From assembly GCA_963665185.2 (NCBI GenBank), contig CAXXPO010000027.1, positions 62,001 to 126,000 on the forward strand: DNA of 64,000 bases, read 5' to 3'. Of the stretch, positions 1 through 8,967 are shown piece after piece. The translations under genes and the position numbers were made by a program. This DNA is from G963665185 sp963665185. Its GTDB lineage: Bacteria > Desulfobacterota > Desulfovibrionia > Desulfovibrionales > Desulfovibrionaceae. The notes below the pieces were generated by a model. The model saw only the letters and a program-made list of their open reading frames with translations. It had not been told where the DNA came from and made no database searches. The stretch's first letter is position 1; each line of letters opens with the position of its first letter.

Positions 1-1088
1 TGCGGCCCTCCTACGTTCTGGGCGGCCGGGCCATGGAGATCGTGTTCGACGACAGCGAGTTGCAAAACTACTTCCGTTACGCGGTCGTGGTTTCGCCCGA
101 CCACCCCATTCTCATCGACAAATTCCTGGAAAACGCCATCGAAGTGGACGTGGACGCCCTGTCCGACGGCACGGACACCTACGTGGCAGGCATCATGGAA
201 CACATCGAGGAAGCGGGCATCCACTCGGGCGACTCGGCCTGCGTCATCCCGCCGCACACCATCAGCGCGGCCCTGTGCGAGGAAATCGAACGCCAGACCA
301 AGGCCCTGGCTGCCGAACTCAACGTCATCGGCCTGATGAACATCCAGTTCGCCATCAAGGACAAGCAGATCTACATCCTGGAAGTCAATCCCCGGGCCTC
401 GCGGACCGCGCCGTTCGTGTCCAAGGCCACGTCCGTGCCCCTGGCGAAACTGGCCACCTATGTCATGCTCGGCAAGAGCGTGAAGGAACTCGACCCCTGG
501 TCCATGCGCAAGACAGGCCATGTTTCCGTCAAGGAATCGGTCTTCCCCTTCAACCGTTTTCCCGGCGTGGATACCCTTCTTGGACCGGAAATGCGCTCCA
601 CGGGCGAAGTCATGGGCATAGACACCCGCTTCGGCCTGGCCTTCATGAAGGGACAGCACGCTTCGGGGCAGAAACTGCCTCTTTCCGGCACGGTCTTCAT
701 CTCCGTGAACGACTCGGACAAAAAAGAAATCCTGCCCACGGCCATCCTTTTCGAGGAGATGGGCTTTTCCATCATGGCCACGCGGGGCACTGCGGACTTT
801 CTGTCCGAACACGGCATAGACACCCAGACCGTGCTCAAGGTGTACGAAGGACGACCCAACATCAACGACCATATCAAAAACCGCCAGGTGGACCTGATGA
901 TCAACACGGCAAGCGGCAAGCGCACCATGCACGACTCCAAGGAGCTGCGCCAGACCACGCTGCTGTACAACGTGCCCTACACCACCACGGTGTCCGGGGC
1001 ATGGGCCATGGTTCAGGCCATACGGGAAATGAAAAAGTCCGGCATGAGTGTGAAAAGTTTGCAGGACCATTACAACGCTGCGCGCTAA
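1..1088 (+). CDS. carB: carbamoyl-phosphate synthase large subunit, C-terminal part (5' end outside window)
   Basis: Makes carbamoyl phosphate from bicarbonate, ammonia and two ATP for arginine and pyrimidine synthesis. The reading frame is open from base 3, so the gene begins upstream; about 361 residues are visible. They cover most of the second ATP-grasp half (RPSYVLGGRAMEIV near the start, then EVNPRASRTAPFVSKA), followed by the C-terminal MGS-like regulatory domain (ILFEEMGFSIMATRGTADFL) that binds allosteric effectors in this family. The protein ends at a normal C-terminus. purF follows 72 bases downstream in the same direction, giving a nucleotide-synthesis pair. Confidence 0.97.
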   Translation, partial: RPSYVLGGRAMEIVFDDSELQNYFRYAVVVSPDHPILIDKFLENAIEVDVDALSDGTDTYVAGIMEHIEEAGIHSGDSACVIPPHTISAALCEEIERQTKALAAELNVIGLMNIQFAIKDKQIYILEVNPRASRTAPFVSKATSVPLAKLATYVMLGKSVKELDPWSMRKTGHVSVKESVFPFNRFPGVDTLLGPEMRSTGEVMGIDTRFGLAFMKGQHASGQKLPLSGTVFISVNDSDKKEILPTAILFEEMGFSIMATRGTADFLSEHGIDTQTVLKVYEGRPNINDHIKNRQVDLMINTASGKRTMHDSKELRQTTLLYNVPYTTTVSGAWAMVQAIREMKKSGMSVKSLQDHYNAAR

Positions 1089-1160
1089 AAGGCCCGTATA
1101 GCCCGGAAGTGTCCGCACTTCCGGGCTTATTCATTCGTGCCGGGAGAAACCGAAAAAACC

Positions 1161-2567
1161 ATGAGCAAAAAAGAGTATTGCGGCCTGTTCGCCGTCTACA
1201 ACCACGAAGAAGCGGCCCGCCTGGCCTATTTCGGCCTGTACGCCATGCAGCACCGGGGCCAGGAGTCCGCAGGCATCGTCACCTGGGACGGAACCGGCAT
1301 CCGTGAACAGAAAGGCATGGGCCTTGTTCCTGAGGTTTTCAACGAACGCCACCTGGGCAAGGAACTCAAGGGGCGCATCGCCGTGGGCCATGTGCGCTAC
1401 TCCACCACGGGGGCCTCGCTCATCCGCAATGCCCAGCCCTTTCTGGTGCGCATCGGCGGAAAACAGCTGGCCATCGCCCACAACGGCAACCTGGTCAACA
1501 CCCTGGAACTGCGTAGCGAGCTCGAAGCCACAGGCTCCATCTTCCAGACCACCATGGACTCGGAAGTGTTCGTTCACCTGCTGGCCCACTACCTGCCCGA
1601 ATGCTCCCTGGAAGAAGCCATCCAAAAGGCCTGCCTCAAGGTCAAAGGGGCCTATTCCCTGCTCATACTGGCCGGAAACAAGCTCATCGCCCTCCGGGAC
1701 CCGCACGGCTTCCGGCCCCTCTCCCTGGGACGCACCGGCGAATCCTATGTTCTGGCCTCGGAAACCTGCGCCTTCGACCTGCTGGAAGCCGAGTACATCC
1801 GCGACATCGCCCCCGGAGAAATGATCGTCATCGAGGACAAATGCGTTCGGACCTACAGCATCGGCGACCCGGCTCCCACGCGGCAGTGCGTGTTCGAGCA
1901 GATATACTTCGCCCGGCCCGACTCCATTGTTTTCGGCGATGTGGTCTACGAGGCCCGCAAACGCATGGGACAGATTCTGGCCGAAGAATCGCACGTGGAC
2001 GCGGATTTCGTCATGCCCTTCCCGGATTCCGGCAACTTCGCCTGCATGGGATACGCCCAGCAATCGGGGCTGCCCATGGAACTGGCCATGATCCGCAACC
2101 ACTATGTGGGCCGCACCTTCATCCAGCCCTCGCAGACCATGCGCGACTTTTCAACGCGGGTGAAGATCAACCCGGTCCGCAGCATGATCAAGGGCAAACG
2201 CATCGTCATTGTGGACGACTCCATCGTGCGCGGTACCACCGTGCGCAACCGGGTCAAGAAACTGCGCGAACTGGGCGCCAAGGAAGTCCATTTCCGGGTC
2301 AGCTGTCCGCCCATCCGCTTCCCATGTTTCTACGGCATTGACTTCTCTTCAAAGGGCGAGCTTATCGCCGCCAACAACACCGAGGAAGAAATCGCCAAGT
2401 TCGTGGGGCTGGATTCCCTGCACTACCTTACCGTGGAAGGCCTGCTCCGGGCCGTGGGCAATGGCGACTCCTTCTGTCTGGCCTGCTTCACCGGGGATTA
2501 TCCCATCCCCATCCCGGAAACCGCCCGGAAAATGTGCCTTGAAGACGAACTGGCCCTTTCCTGGTGA
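1161..2567 (+). CDS. purF: amidophosphoribosyltransferase
   Basis: First committed enzyme of purine synthesis: PRPP plus glutamine gives 5-phosphoribosylamine. The 468-residue product starts MSKKEYCGLFAVYN; Cys7 is the expected N-terminal nucleophile of the class II glutaminase domain after a short propeptide. The C-terminal phosphoribosyltransferase domain carries the PRPP loop IVIVDDSIVRGTT near residues 350-362. An in-frame GTG at 1137 would add eight residues, but the ATG at 1161 gives the usual short propeptide. The next gene starts 19 bases after the stop. Confidence 0.97.
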   Translation: MSKKEYCGLFAVYNHEEAARLAYFGLYAMQHRGQESAGIVTWDGTGIREQKGMGLVPEVFNERHLGKELKGRIAVGHVRYSTTGASLIRNAQPFLVRIGGKQLAIAHNGNLVNTLELRSELEATGSIFQTTMDSEVFVHLLAHYLPECSLEEAIQKACLKVKGAYSLLILAGNKLIALRDPHGFRPLSLGRTGESYVLASETCAFDLLEAEYIRDIAPGEMIVIEDKCVRTYSIGDPAPTRQCVFEQIYFARPDSIVFGDVVYEARKRMGQILAEESHVDADFVMPFPDSGNFACMGYAQQSGLPMELAMIRNHYVGRTFIQPSQTMRDFSTRVKINPVRSMIKGKRIVIVDDSIVRGTTVRNRVKKLRELGAKEVHFRVSCPPIRFPCFYGIDFSSKGELIAANNTEEEIAKFVGLDSLHYLTVEGLLRAVGNGDSFCLACFTGDYPIPIPETARKMCLEDELALSW

Positions 2568-2586
2568 GACCGCAGGACCCCGGAGA

Positions 2587-3591
2587 ATGAACCGAAATAC
2601 ACCCGAGTCCGCAGACCTCCGCCCCGGCTGGACCCAGCGAGGGAAAGAAGTACTGGACATCGAAATAGAAGAACTTCATCGCGTGCGCGACAGCCTGGAC
2701 GATTCGTTCCACCAGGCTGTCGAGGCGCTCGCCGCCTGCACGGGCCGGGTCATCGTCTCGGGCATAGGCAAATCCGGACTGGTGGGCCGCAAAATCGCGG
2801 CCACCCTGTCCAGCACGGGCACGCCCTCCTACTTCCTCCACCCCGTGGAAGGCGCGCACGGCGACCTGGGCATGATCCGCCAGGGCGACGTGGTCCTGGC
2901 CCTGTCCAACTCCGGCGAGACCGACGAACTCAACGCCATCCTGCCCAGCCTGCGTTCCCTGGGGGCCTGCATAGTTTCCATTACCGGCAACCCGCAATCC
3001 GCCATGGCCCGGCTGAGCGACATCACCGTGACCGCCCATGTGCAGCGCGAGGCCTGCCCGCACAATCTGGCTCCCACGGCCAGCACCACCGCCGCACTCG
3101 CCGTGGGCGACGCCCTGGCCGTCTGCCTCATTGAAAAAAAGCAGTTCACCAAGTCCGACTTCAAGCTCTGCCACCCCGGCGGGGCCTTGGGCCAACAACT
3201 CGCCCAGCGCGTGGCCGACCTGATGCACGACGAAAACCTGCCCGTCATTTCCGCGGATACCTCCCTGCGCCACAGCCTCGCGGCCATGAACGCAGGCGGC
3301 CTGGGATTTCTGGCCGTTACCGAAAATGGGGGCAACATGGTCGGCATCCTTACCGACGGCGACGTGCGGCGCCTGCTCAGCACAGGTACGCCCGACCTGG
3401 ACGCGCCCGTGCGGACCTACATGTCCACCCGCTTCAGCACGGCCACGCCCGAAAACAGCGCGGCACAAGTGTTGGACATGATGGAGGAAAAACAGATCAC
3501 CGTGCTGCCCATTGTGCAGGACGGCCATCTGGTGGGCATGATCCATCTGCACGATCTGCTGGGCAAAGGGAAATTCAAGTTTTCAGGATAG
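2587..3591 (+). CDS. kdsD: KpsF/GutQ-family sugar isomerase, probable arabinose-5-phosphate isomerase
   Basis: Probably interconverts ribulose 5-phosphate and arabinose 5-phosphate, the first step to KDO for lipopolysaccharide. The 334-residue protein has an N-terminal SIS domain (GIGKSGLVGRKIAATLSSTG; LSNSGETDELN) and two C-terminal CBS domains from about residue 215, the standard architecture of the family. The ATG at 2587 is preceded by GGAGA. It lies 19 bases after purF and is probably cotranscribed. A GC-rich two-hairpin repeat starts 5 bases after the stop. The symbol is by family resemblance; a capsule-specific kpsF role is also possible. Confidence 0.85.
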   Translation: MNRNTPESADLRPGWTQRGKEVLDIEIEELHRVRDSLDDSFHQAVEALAACTGRVIVSGIGKSGLVGRKIAATLSSTGTPSYFLHPVEGAHGDLGMIRQGDVVLALSNSGETDELNAILPSLRSLGACIVSITGNPQSAMARLSDITVTAHVQREACPHNLAPTASTTAALAVGDALAVCLIEKKQFTKSDFKLCHPGGALGQQLAQRVADLMHDENLPVISADTSLRHSLAAMNAGGLGFLAVTENGGNMVGILTDGDVRRLLSTGTPDLDAPVRTYMSTRFSTATPENSAAQVLDMMEEKQITVLPIVQDGHLVGMIHLHDLLGKGKFKFSG

Positions 3592-3596
3592 GAAAT

Positions 3597-3705
3597 GCCT
3601 CCGGCGGCCGGGGGGGATGATCCCCCCCGGTCCCCCGCGATACGCGCATATCAAAGGCCCTTGCAGACGAACTGCGTTCGTCTGCAAGGGCCTTTGATAT
3701 GCGCG
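3597..3705 (+). repeat. post-gene GC-rich two-hairpin repeat, copy 1
   Basis: Begins 5 bases after the kdsD stop with GCCTCCGGCGGC (3597-3608). A 9-bp hairpin with an ATGAT loop follows (3608-3630), then a perfect 30-bp inverted repeat (3643-3672 against 3676-3705) with a 3-base loop. There is no U-run directly after, but the structure is strong enough to end or protect a transcript. A related module lies in mirrored orientation at 4986-5089, directly after the gene on the other strand. The remaining intergenic bases 3706-3943 are AT-rich and show no gene. Confidence 0.8.
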
Positions 3706-3943
3706 AGGGGGGGCAGAAAAAAATCTCAGGACAGTCGGTCAGTATCACCCACACCATATTGCCTCTGACCGCCCTGAACAGCCTAATGCATGGAAACCAC
3801 GGATTTTTCACAAGCAAGACAATTACATTCAAAAAACACCACAAAAGATTCACCTATCCCCCCATAAGCTCAAGCCGTTGCAAAAAACACAAAATAGCAT
3901 TATAATACTTTAAATCATCATTTTTTACATTCAAGAGGGAAAA

Positions 3944-4849
3944 ATGCAAGGCTCTCTGCTTGAAAAGCAAAAAAAAGGCCCAATTCAGGGACGATTGACA
4001 ATTAAATATGAAGGTAATGACTCAAAAGACCATTCGCTCGATTCAGAGCTATACGCAACATCAATTTTGGGCTTTACCCAAGCATTCAAAAAAACAAATA
4101 AAATTCTACTTGGAATAGATACCGAGGTAAAAATTGAAGCAGAAAGAGGCGGTTGTTTAATTGCTGACATCTTCTTTTTCCTTGAACAATACCAATCACA
4201 CGCTGCCGTAATTAACACATGGATTGATTTAATCCAAAAATCAATAGAAGTTACAATAGAAGCATCAACTTGTATCTATTTTATATTTAGAAAAATACTT
4301 GAAATCATTAAGGCTTCAAAAGGAAACAAAACCCAGATACAGCACGAGGTTAACAAGTTACATTTAGATGATAAGATGTCGCAAAAATTATTCAAACTAC
4401 TAACAAATAGACAGTTCCGAAAAAACCTTGACCAACTCACGCTGTTCCTTGGCTGTCTAGATATGGATTACCTCGAAATCAGAGAATCAGAAAAGGAAAC
4501 TTTTTACATAACCCAAAAAGAAAGGATTTATTACGCTGAAAACCCAGAAGATGAAATAGAAATCACAACAGATGACTCAATTGTTTCTGTTGTCTACCCT
4601 TCTGCAAACCGTACAAAATGGCAATTCATGATAAACGGAAAAGAGCTTTGGGCAAACATCACCGACACTGGATTCATACAAATAATGCAAGACAAACCTT
4701 TAGACTATTTCGAAAACATACAATTTCACGCAACTGTTAAAACGACGTCCATTCTAAAAGCCAACAAATCCCAACCTGAAATCTCAAGAGAAATATATAA
4801 CCTCAAAACCTATTTCCAACCAGAGCAATTACCACTTCCCCACAAATAA
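3944..4849 (+). CDS. AT-rich orphan gene, hypothetical protein of 301 residues
   Basis: I do not recognise this protein. AGAGGG sits 6 bases before the ATG, so it is a credible gene. The N-terminus (LTIKYEGNDSKDHSLDSELY) reads as a beta-rich domain. Around residues 85-125 there is a hydrophobic helix pair (VINTWIDLIQ; CIYFIFRKILEII) that could be membrane-associated, followed by a soluble, charged beta-rich C-terminal half. Base composition and codon use (AAA, ATA, TTA) are far more AT-rich than the flanking genes, which suggests transfer. It stands alone between kdsD and the convergent metallo-beta-lactamase gene, with hairpin repeats on both sides. A defence or phage-derived role is possible but not shown. 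Confidence 0.65.
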   Translation: MQGSLLEKQKKGPIQGRLTIKYEGNDSKDHSLDSELYATSILGFTQAFKKTNKILLGIDTEVKIEAERGGCLIADIFFFLEQYQSHAAVINTWIDLIQKSIEVTIEASTCIYFIFRKILEIIKASKGNKTQIQHEVNKLHLDDKMSQKLFKLLTNRQFRKNLDQLTLFLGCLDMDYLEIRESEKETFYITQKERIYYAENPEDEIEITTDDSIVSVVYPSANRTKWQFMINGKELWANITDTGFIQIMQDKPLDYFENIQFHATVKTTSILKANKSQPEISREIYNLKTYFQPEQLPLPHK

Positions 4850-4985
4850 ACCAGCAAATCTGTCTTACGGCACTACAACCCAACGAAAAAATTGATCCTG
4901 CTCTTTGTAATGGCATCAAACGTCTTCTCGCGCGAAAAAAGTTCAAGCCCGGCGTGTATTCTGCTCTCCCCCTCTTCACCGGTCC

Positions 4986-5089
4986 TTCGCAGAACGCTCA
5001 AGCCCGTCCTGAACGCAGTTCGGGCGGGCTTGAGCGTTCTGCGAAATGCGGGGGTCTGGGGGCCATCATGGCCCCCAGCCGCCGGAGGC
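4986..5089 (-). repeat. post-gene GC-rich two-hairpin repeat, copy 2 (mirrored)
   Basis: Read on the minus strand, GCCTCCGGCGGC (5089-5078) lies about 45 bases after the stop of the metallo-beta-lactamase gene. It is followed by a hairpin with stem CTGGGGGCCA and loop TGA (5079-5057), then CCCCCGCA, then an inverted repeat with 21-bp perfect arms (5025-5045 against 4986-5006). The order of parts matches copy 1 at 3597-3705, but the long palindrome has unrelated sequence. Probable transcript end for the minus-strand gene. Confidence 0.75.
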
Positions 5090-5134
5090 GTCTTACTCCC
5101 TGCAACGCAGCTATCGCGCCTTTCTGACCGCCTG

Positions 5135-6514
5135 CTATTCTTCCAGTTCAAGCCCCGCACTCACCCACGCAAACGTGCCTCCCGCCAGGGAGCTGACGGT
5201 GCAGTGCTGTTTCTGTTGCAGGCTGCTGGCCACGATATTGGATCGATAGCCGGAACCGCAAAAGACCACGACGTCTTCGCCCGGCTTGATGTCCAGCCCC
5301 TTGTCCAGAATCTGGCCGAGAGGATGGTGTTCCGAGCCTTTGATGCGGCCGCCCTTGAGTTCCGCAGGGGTACGCACATCGATCAGGCGCAGGCCGGGTT
5401 TGCCCATGCGCTCGGCAAGGTCCACGCCGGAAATCTGGGGCAGGCTGCGCACGGGCTTTCCGCTGAAGACCCAGGACTGCATGCCGCCCAGGAGGTAGCC
5501 GTGGATGTCGTCGTACCCGATGCGGTGCAGGATGGTGCACATGCGGTCGTAGTCTTCCTTGCCGTTGACCACGAGCAGCAGGCGCGAGCCGGGTTCCACG
5601 ACCATGCCCACCCAGTTGGCGATCTGTTTTTCAAAGCCGATGGAGAGGCTGCCGGGAATGTGCATCCCACCGAAGGCAGCGGCGTCGCGCGTGTCGATGA
5701 CTATCGCGCCTTTTTCCATTTCCCGGGCAAAGCGGTCAGGGTTCATGGCGTGTTCCACGGGACAGCGGTCCAGCAGGGGCGCACCTTTGATGTTGGTGGT
5801 GATGATGTGTGAAAAACTTTTGGGGCGCACAGGAAACTCGGCCATGACCGTGGACTTGAACGCGTCAAAGCTGTCGAATTGCAGCATGGGGTTGGCATGG
5901 CGCTCGTAGCCCAGGGTGGAGCTTCCCTTGGAACTCATGCCCTTGCCGCACAGGGAACCCTGGCCGTGGGCAGGGAAGACTTCCAGGTGGTCGGGATATT
6001 TTGCCAGCTTGTTGTAGAGGCTGTCGTAGAGGTTGGCCACCTGTTCGTCCAGGATTTCCGCGCCGGGCAGGTCGGGCCGCCCGATGTCACCCACAAAGAG
6101 CAGATCCCCTGTCAGAATCATCCAGGGGTCCTGGCTGCGCAGCGTGTCGGTGACAAGAAAGGAGACCGAGTTGGGCGTGTGGCCGGGCGTGTGGACGACT
6201 TCCATCCGGGCACTGCCGAAAGTGAACACGTCGCCCTCTTTCAGCCCGGTATGGGGGTAGTCCACTGGCGCGCTTTCGTGGATGTGGATTTGTGCGCCAG
6301 TGTGCGAACGCAGTTCCTGGTCGCCGGAAATATGGTCGGCATGGACGTGGGTGTTGAAGATATGGGTTATCGCCATGCCCTCTTCACGGGCGATGTCGAG
6401 GTAGTCGCGCACGTCCCGCTTGGGGTCGACCACGGCCATGACCTTGGCGCCGGGGCAACCGATGACGTAGGAATAGCAACCCATGCCCGGAACCATAATC
6501 TGCTTGAAAAACAC
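5135..6514 (-). CDS. MBL-fold hydrolase with two rhodanese domains (persulfide dioxygenase-like)
   Basis: Metallo-beta-lactamase fold enzyme of the ETHE1/persulfide dioxygenase type fused to rhodanese domains, likely acting in sulfane-sulfur handling in the cytoplasm. The MBL domain has the metal motif THVHADH (about residues 55-61 from this start) and GHTPNS. The first rhodanese domain (DRFAREMEKGAIVIDTRDAAAFGG) lacks the active-site cysteine (LLLVVNGKEDYD). The second has it (VVFCGSGYRSN). I place the start at the GTG 6514, because GGAGGT (6526-6521) lies six bases upstream; the ATG at 6535 has no such site and precedes that Shine-Dalgarno. Length 459 residues. Confidence 0.88.
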   Translation of the reverse strand: MFFKQIMVPGMGCYSYVIGCPGAKVMAVVDPKRDVRDYLDIAREEGMAITHIFNTHVHADHISGDQELRSHTGAQIHIHESAPVDYPHTGLKEGDVFTFGSARMEVVHTPGHTPNSVSFLVTDTLRSQDPWMILTGDLLFVGDIGRPDLPGAEILDEQVANLYDSLYNKLAKYPDHLEVFPAHGQGSLCGKGMSSKGSSTLGYERHANPMLQFDSFDAFKSTVMAEFPVRPKSFSHIITTNIKGAPLLDRCPVEHAMNPDRFAREMEKGAIVIDTRDAAAFGGMHIPGSLSIGFEKQIANWVGMVVEPGSRLLLVVNGKEDYDRMCTILHRIGYDDIHGYLLGGMQSWVFSGKPVRSLPQISGVDLAERMGKPGLRLIDVRTPAELKGGRIKGSEHHPLGQILDKGLDIKPGEDVVVFCGSGYRSNIVASSLQQKQHCTVSSLAGGTFAWVSAGLELEE

Positions 6515-6594
6515 GGAAGCACCTCCAGCGTTCATTGATTTTTAACTTCCCGAATACCCTACCCTAAATAAGAATTACTTGTAAATAGTCAGCA

Positions 6595-7413
6595 CTAAAG
6601 AAAAAGAAGAAGGCTTAAAGCCATAACCGCCATTCCCGCCACCAGCCCGTAAATGCACAAATGGTGTTCGCCATATTCTTCGGCTGTGGGCAAGAGTTCA
6701 TCCAGGGAGATGAATACCATGATTCCGGCGACTCCGGCAAAAAGCACTCCGAAAACCACGTCGTTGAGAAAGGGCATAAGCAGGCCGAAGCCGACCAGCG
6801 CGCCGACCGGCTCGGCCAGCCCGGACAGGAAAGAGTAGTAAAAGGCCTTTTTGCGGCTGCCCGTGGCGTAGTAGATGGGCACGGAAACGGCAATGCCCTC
6901 GGGCACATTGTGGATGGCAATAGCCACGGCAATGGCGATACCCAGGGAAGGATCAGTAAGGGCCGCCGTAAATGTGGCGAGGCCCTCTGGAAAGTTGTGG
7001 ATGCCGATAGCCAGGGCGGTGAAGATTCCCATGCGGTAGAGTTTTCCGTTGTCCGTGTTGCATGGTTCCAGGCGGCACTTCATTTCCTCCACACGGTGTA
7101 TTTCGTGGGGATTTTCAAAGGACGGTACAAACTGGTCGATCAGGGCGATCACCCCTATGCCGCCGAAAAACGAAAGCGCCGTGGCCCATGCACCCGGACC
7201 GGCTCCCAGAGAGGCTACCAGATATATCCTGGCCTTGACCAGAATTTCCACAAACGACACGTAAATCATGACTCCGGCGGAAAAACCCAGCGACAGGGCC
7301 AGGAACTTGGTATTGGTCTTTTTGGCGAAAAAGGCCAGGGCACTGCCCACTCCGGTGGCCAGACCGGCAAAGGCCGTCAGCCCGAAGGCCATGAGTATGT
7401 TACTTGTTTCCAT
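6595..7413 (-). CDS. zupT: ZIP-family zinc/metal transporter
   Basis: Inner-membrane importer of zinc and related divalent cations. The 272-residue protein has about eight hydrophobic segments. The two signature metal-binding helices are intact: HNFPEGLATF and HNVPEGIAVSVP around residues 140-180. The family loop between segments 3 and 4 is here partly charged (FENPHEIHRVEEMKCRLEPC). Length matches E. coli ZupT-type proteins. There is no clear ribosome-binding site. The gene stands alone, with a 338-base spacer to the aldolase gene upstream. It may serve zinc or iron supply alongside znuACB at the end of the window. Confidence 0.9.
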   Translation of the reverse strand: METSNILMAFGLTAFAGLATGVGSALAFFAKKTNTKFLALSLGFSAGVMIYVSFVEILVKARIYLVASLGAGPGAWATALSFFGGIGVIALIDQFVPSFENPHEIHRVEEMKCRLEPCNTDNGKLYRMGIFTALAIGIHNFPEGLATFTAALTDPSLGIAIAVAIAIHNVPEGIAVSVPIYYATGSRKKAFYYSFLSGLAEPVGALVGFGLLMPFLNDVVFGVLFAGVAGIMVFISLDELLPTAEEYGEHHLCIYGLVAGMAVMALSLLLFL

Positions 7414-7611
7414 ACGTCGGTTCCCGATGTCGGCCCCTCATGGAAATGTGCGGAGGCGGACTTTGCAGATGGTGGATGAATCCGGGGCACAGGTTCAACA
7501 GTTCGGTAGTCAGGATCTCCGGGGTGGATACGTTGAAAAAAACAGAAATGAATGCGGACTCATTGGGCTGGCCGGACCTGAACAGCGCGGGTTCATTTTC
7601 CGCACAACCAG

Positions 7612-7687
7612 CCGGAACGCGGCAGGCATCTGCCGCGTTCCGGGCCAATGCAAGGACCGGCGCATGGGCCTTGCAAAAAGCCCATGC
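7612..7687. other. two hairpins in the zupT/aldolase spacer
   Basis: The spacer between zupT and the aldolase gene (7414-7751) holds no gene I can support. It contains a perfect 14-bp hairpin (7612-7625 with 7630-7643, loop GCAT) and a second 8-bp hairpin (7662-7669 with 7680-7687, GCATGGGC). They lie downstream of the minus-strand aldolase gene and may end or stabilise its transcript. No U-run follows on either strand. Confidence 0.5.
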
Positions 7688-7751
7688 ATGAAAGGGCCCC
7701 GCCGCCGGGCTGAAGGCGTTATCAGAGCAAGGCTTGGTCATCGCGTCGAGC

Positions 7752-8802
7752 TTACGCCACGGTCACGGCTCCGTCCAGATACACGTCCTGCACGGCGTGC
7801 AAAAGGTCCACACCGTCGGCCATGGGCCGCTGGAACGCCTTGCGGCCGAGAATCAACCCCATACCGCCTGCCCGCTTGTTGATGACCGCCGTACGCACGG
7901 CCTCGCGCAGGTCGTTTTCCCCCCGATCCGCCGCCTGAGTTGATAAGCCCTGCCCGGCCCATATAGCAGTTGACCACCTGCCAGCGGCACAGATCTATGG
8001 GATGGTCTTCGCACAATTCGGTATATATGCGGGGGTCGGTCTTGCTGAAGCCGATGGCCTTGAAGCCGCCGTTGTTCAGAGGCAGCTTCTGCTTGACGAT
8101 GTCGGCCTCCACCGTGGCGGCCAGATGGTTGGCCTGCCCGGTGATATCTGCGGAAACATGGTAGTCCGTGCCGTCTTTCTTGAAAGCGGGATTGCGCAGA
8201 TACGACCAGAGAATGGTGGCCATGCCGTACTCGTGCGCATACTGGAAGGCCGCGGCCACTTCGCGCAACTGGCGGGACGACTCGGGCGCGCCGAAATAGA
8301 CCGTTGCGCCCACGGCCACAGCGCCCATGTCGAACGCCTGCTTGACGCTGGCGAAAAGCACCTGGTCCCACTTGTTGGGGTAGGTCAGCAACTCGTTGTG
8401 ATTGATCTTGAGAACAAAGGGAATCCTGTGCGCGTATTTCCGGCTCATGCCGCCCAGCACCCCCAAGGTGGAGGCCACGCCGCTGGAGCCGCCCTCCAGG
8501 GCAAGCCTGATGATGTTTTCCGGATCGAAGAAATCCGGATTGGGGGCAAAAGAGGCCGCCGCGGTATGTTCCACGCCCTGATCCACCGGAAGAATGGAAA
8601 GGTAGCCTGTTCCGCCCAGGCGTCCGTGGTCGATAAGATGTTGCAGGTTGCGCAGGACATTGGGGCTGCGGTCGGACAGGGCGTAGATCCTGTCCACATA
8701 ATCCGGTCCGGGCAGGTGCAGGTTCTGGTTGGGAATTTTGGTGCAGACATGCTCCAGGAGATACTCGGCCTCGTCTTTCAAAACATTTGCAACGTCTATC
8801 AT
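7752..8802 (-). CDS. fbaB: class I fructose-bisphosphate aldolase (frameshifted at a G6 run)
   Basis: Cleaves fructose 1,6-bisphosphate in glycolysis/gluconeogenesis; close to the FbaB/DhnA class I family (SILPVDQGVEHTAAASF; VLKINHNELL; WQVVNCYMGRAGLINSGG). The frame is lost in a run of six C on the plus strand (7919-7924). Removing one base restores ENDLREAVRTAVINKRAGGMG and the normal C-terminus ending DGAVTVA at the stop 7752-7754. The repaired protein has 349 residues, the usual length (E. coli about 350). As written the frame runs on to 7738 with an unrelated tail. AGGGAG precedes the ATG at 8802. Probably a sequencing error; a real inactivation cannot be excluded. Confidence 0.88.
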
Positions 8803-8967
8803 GGCTTACTCCCTGCGGGGCATTGCGCCGCCAGTTGTCCAGGGCTGTTGCGCAAAAAAAATGCCAGGCCCTGGGGAATCGCAGATTCCCACAAAACCTA
8901 GCATATTGCTCCTCAATTTCCAGCCATTTTCTTGGCAGGAAAATGACTTCGCACAAAAAAGTCCTGA

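Noticed and set aside
7400..7741. 113-codon minus-strand open frame between zupT and fbaB
   Set aside because: No ribosome-binding site or protein-like pattern; it covers perfect hairpins and overlaps the zupT start.
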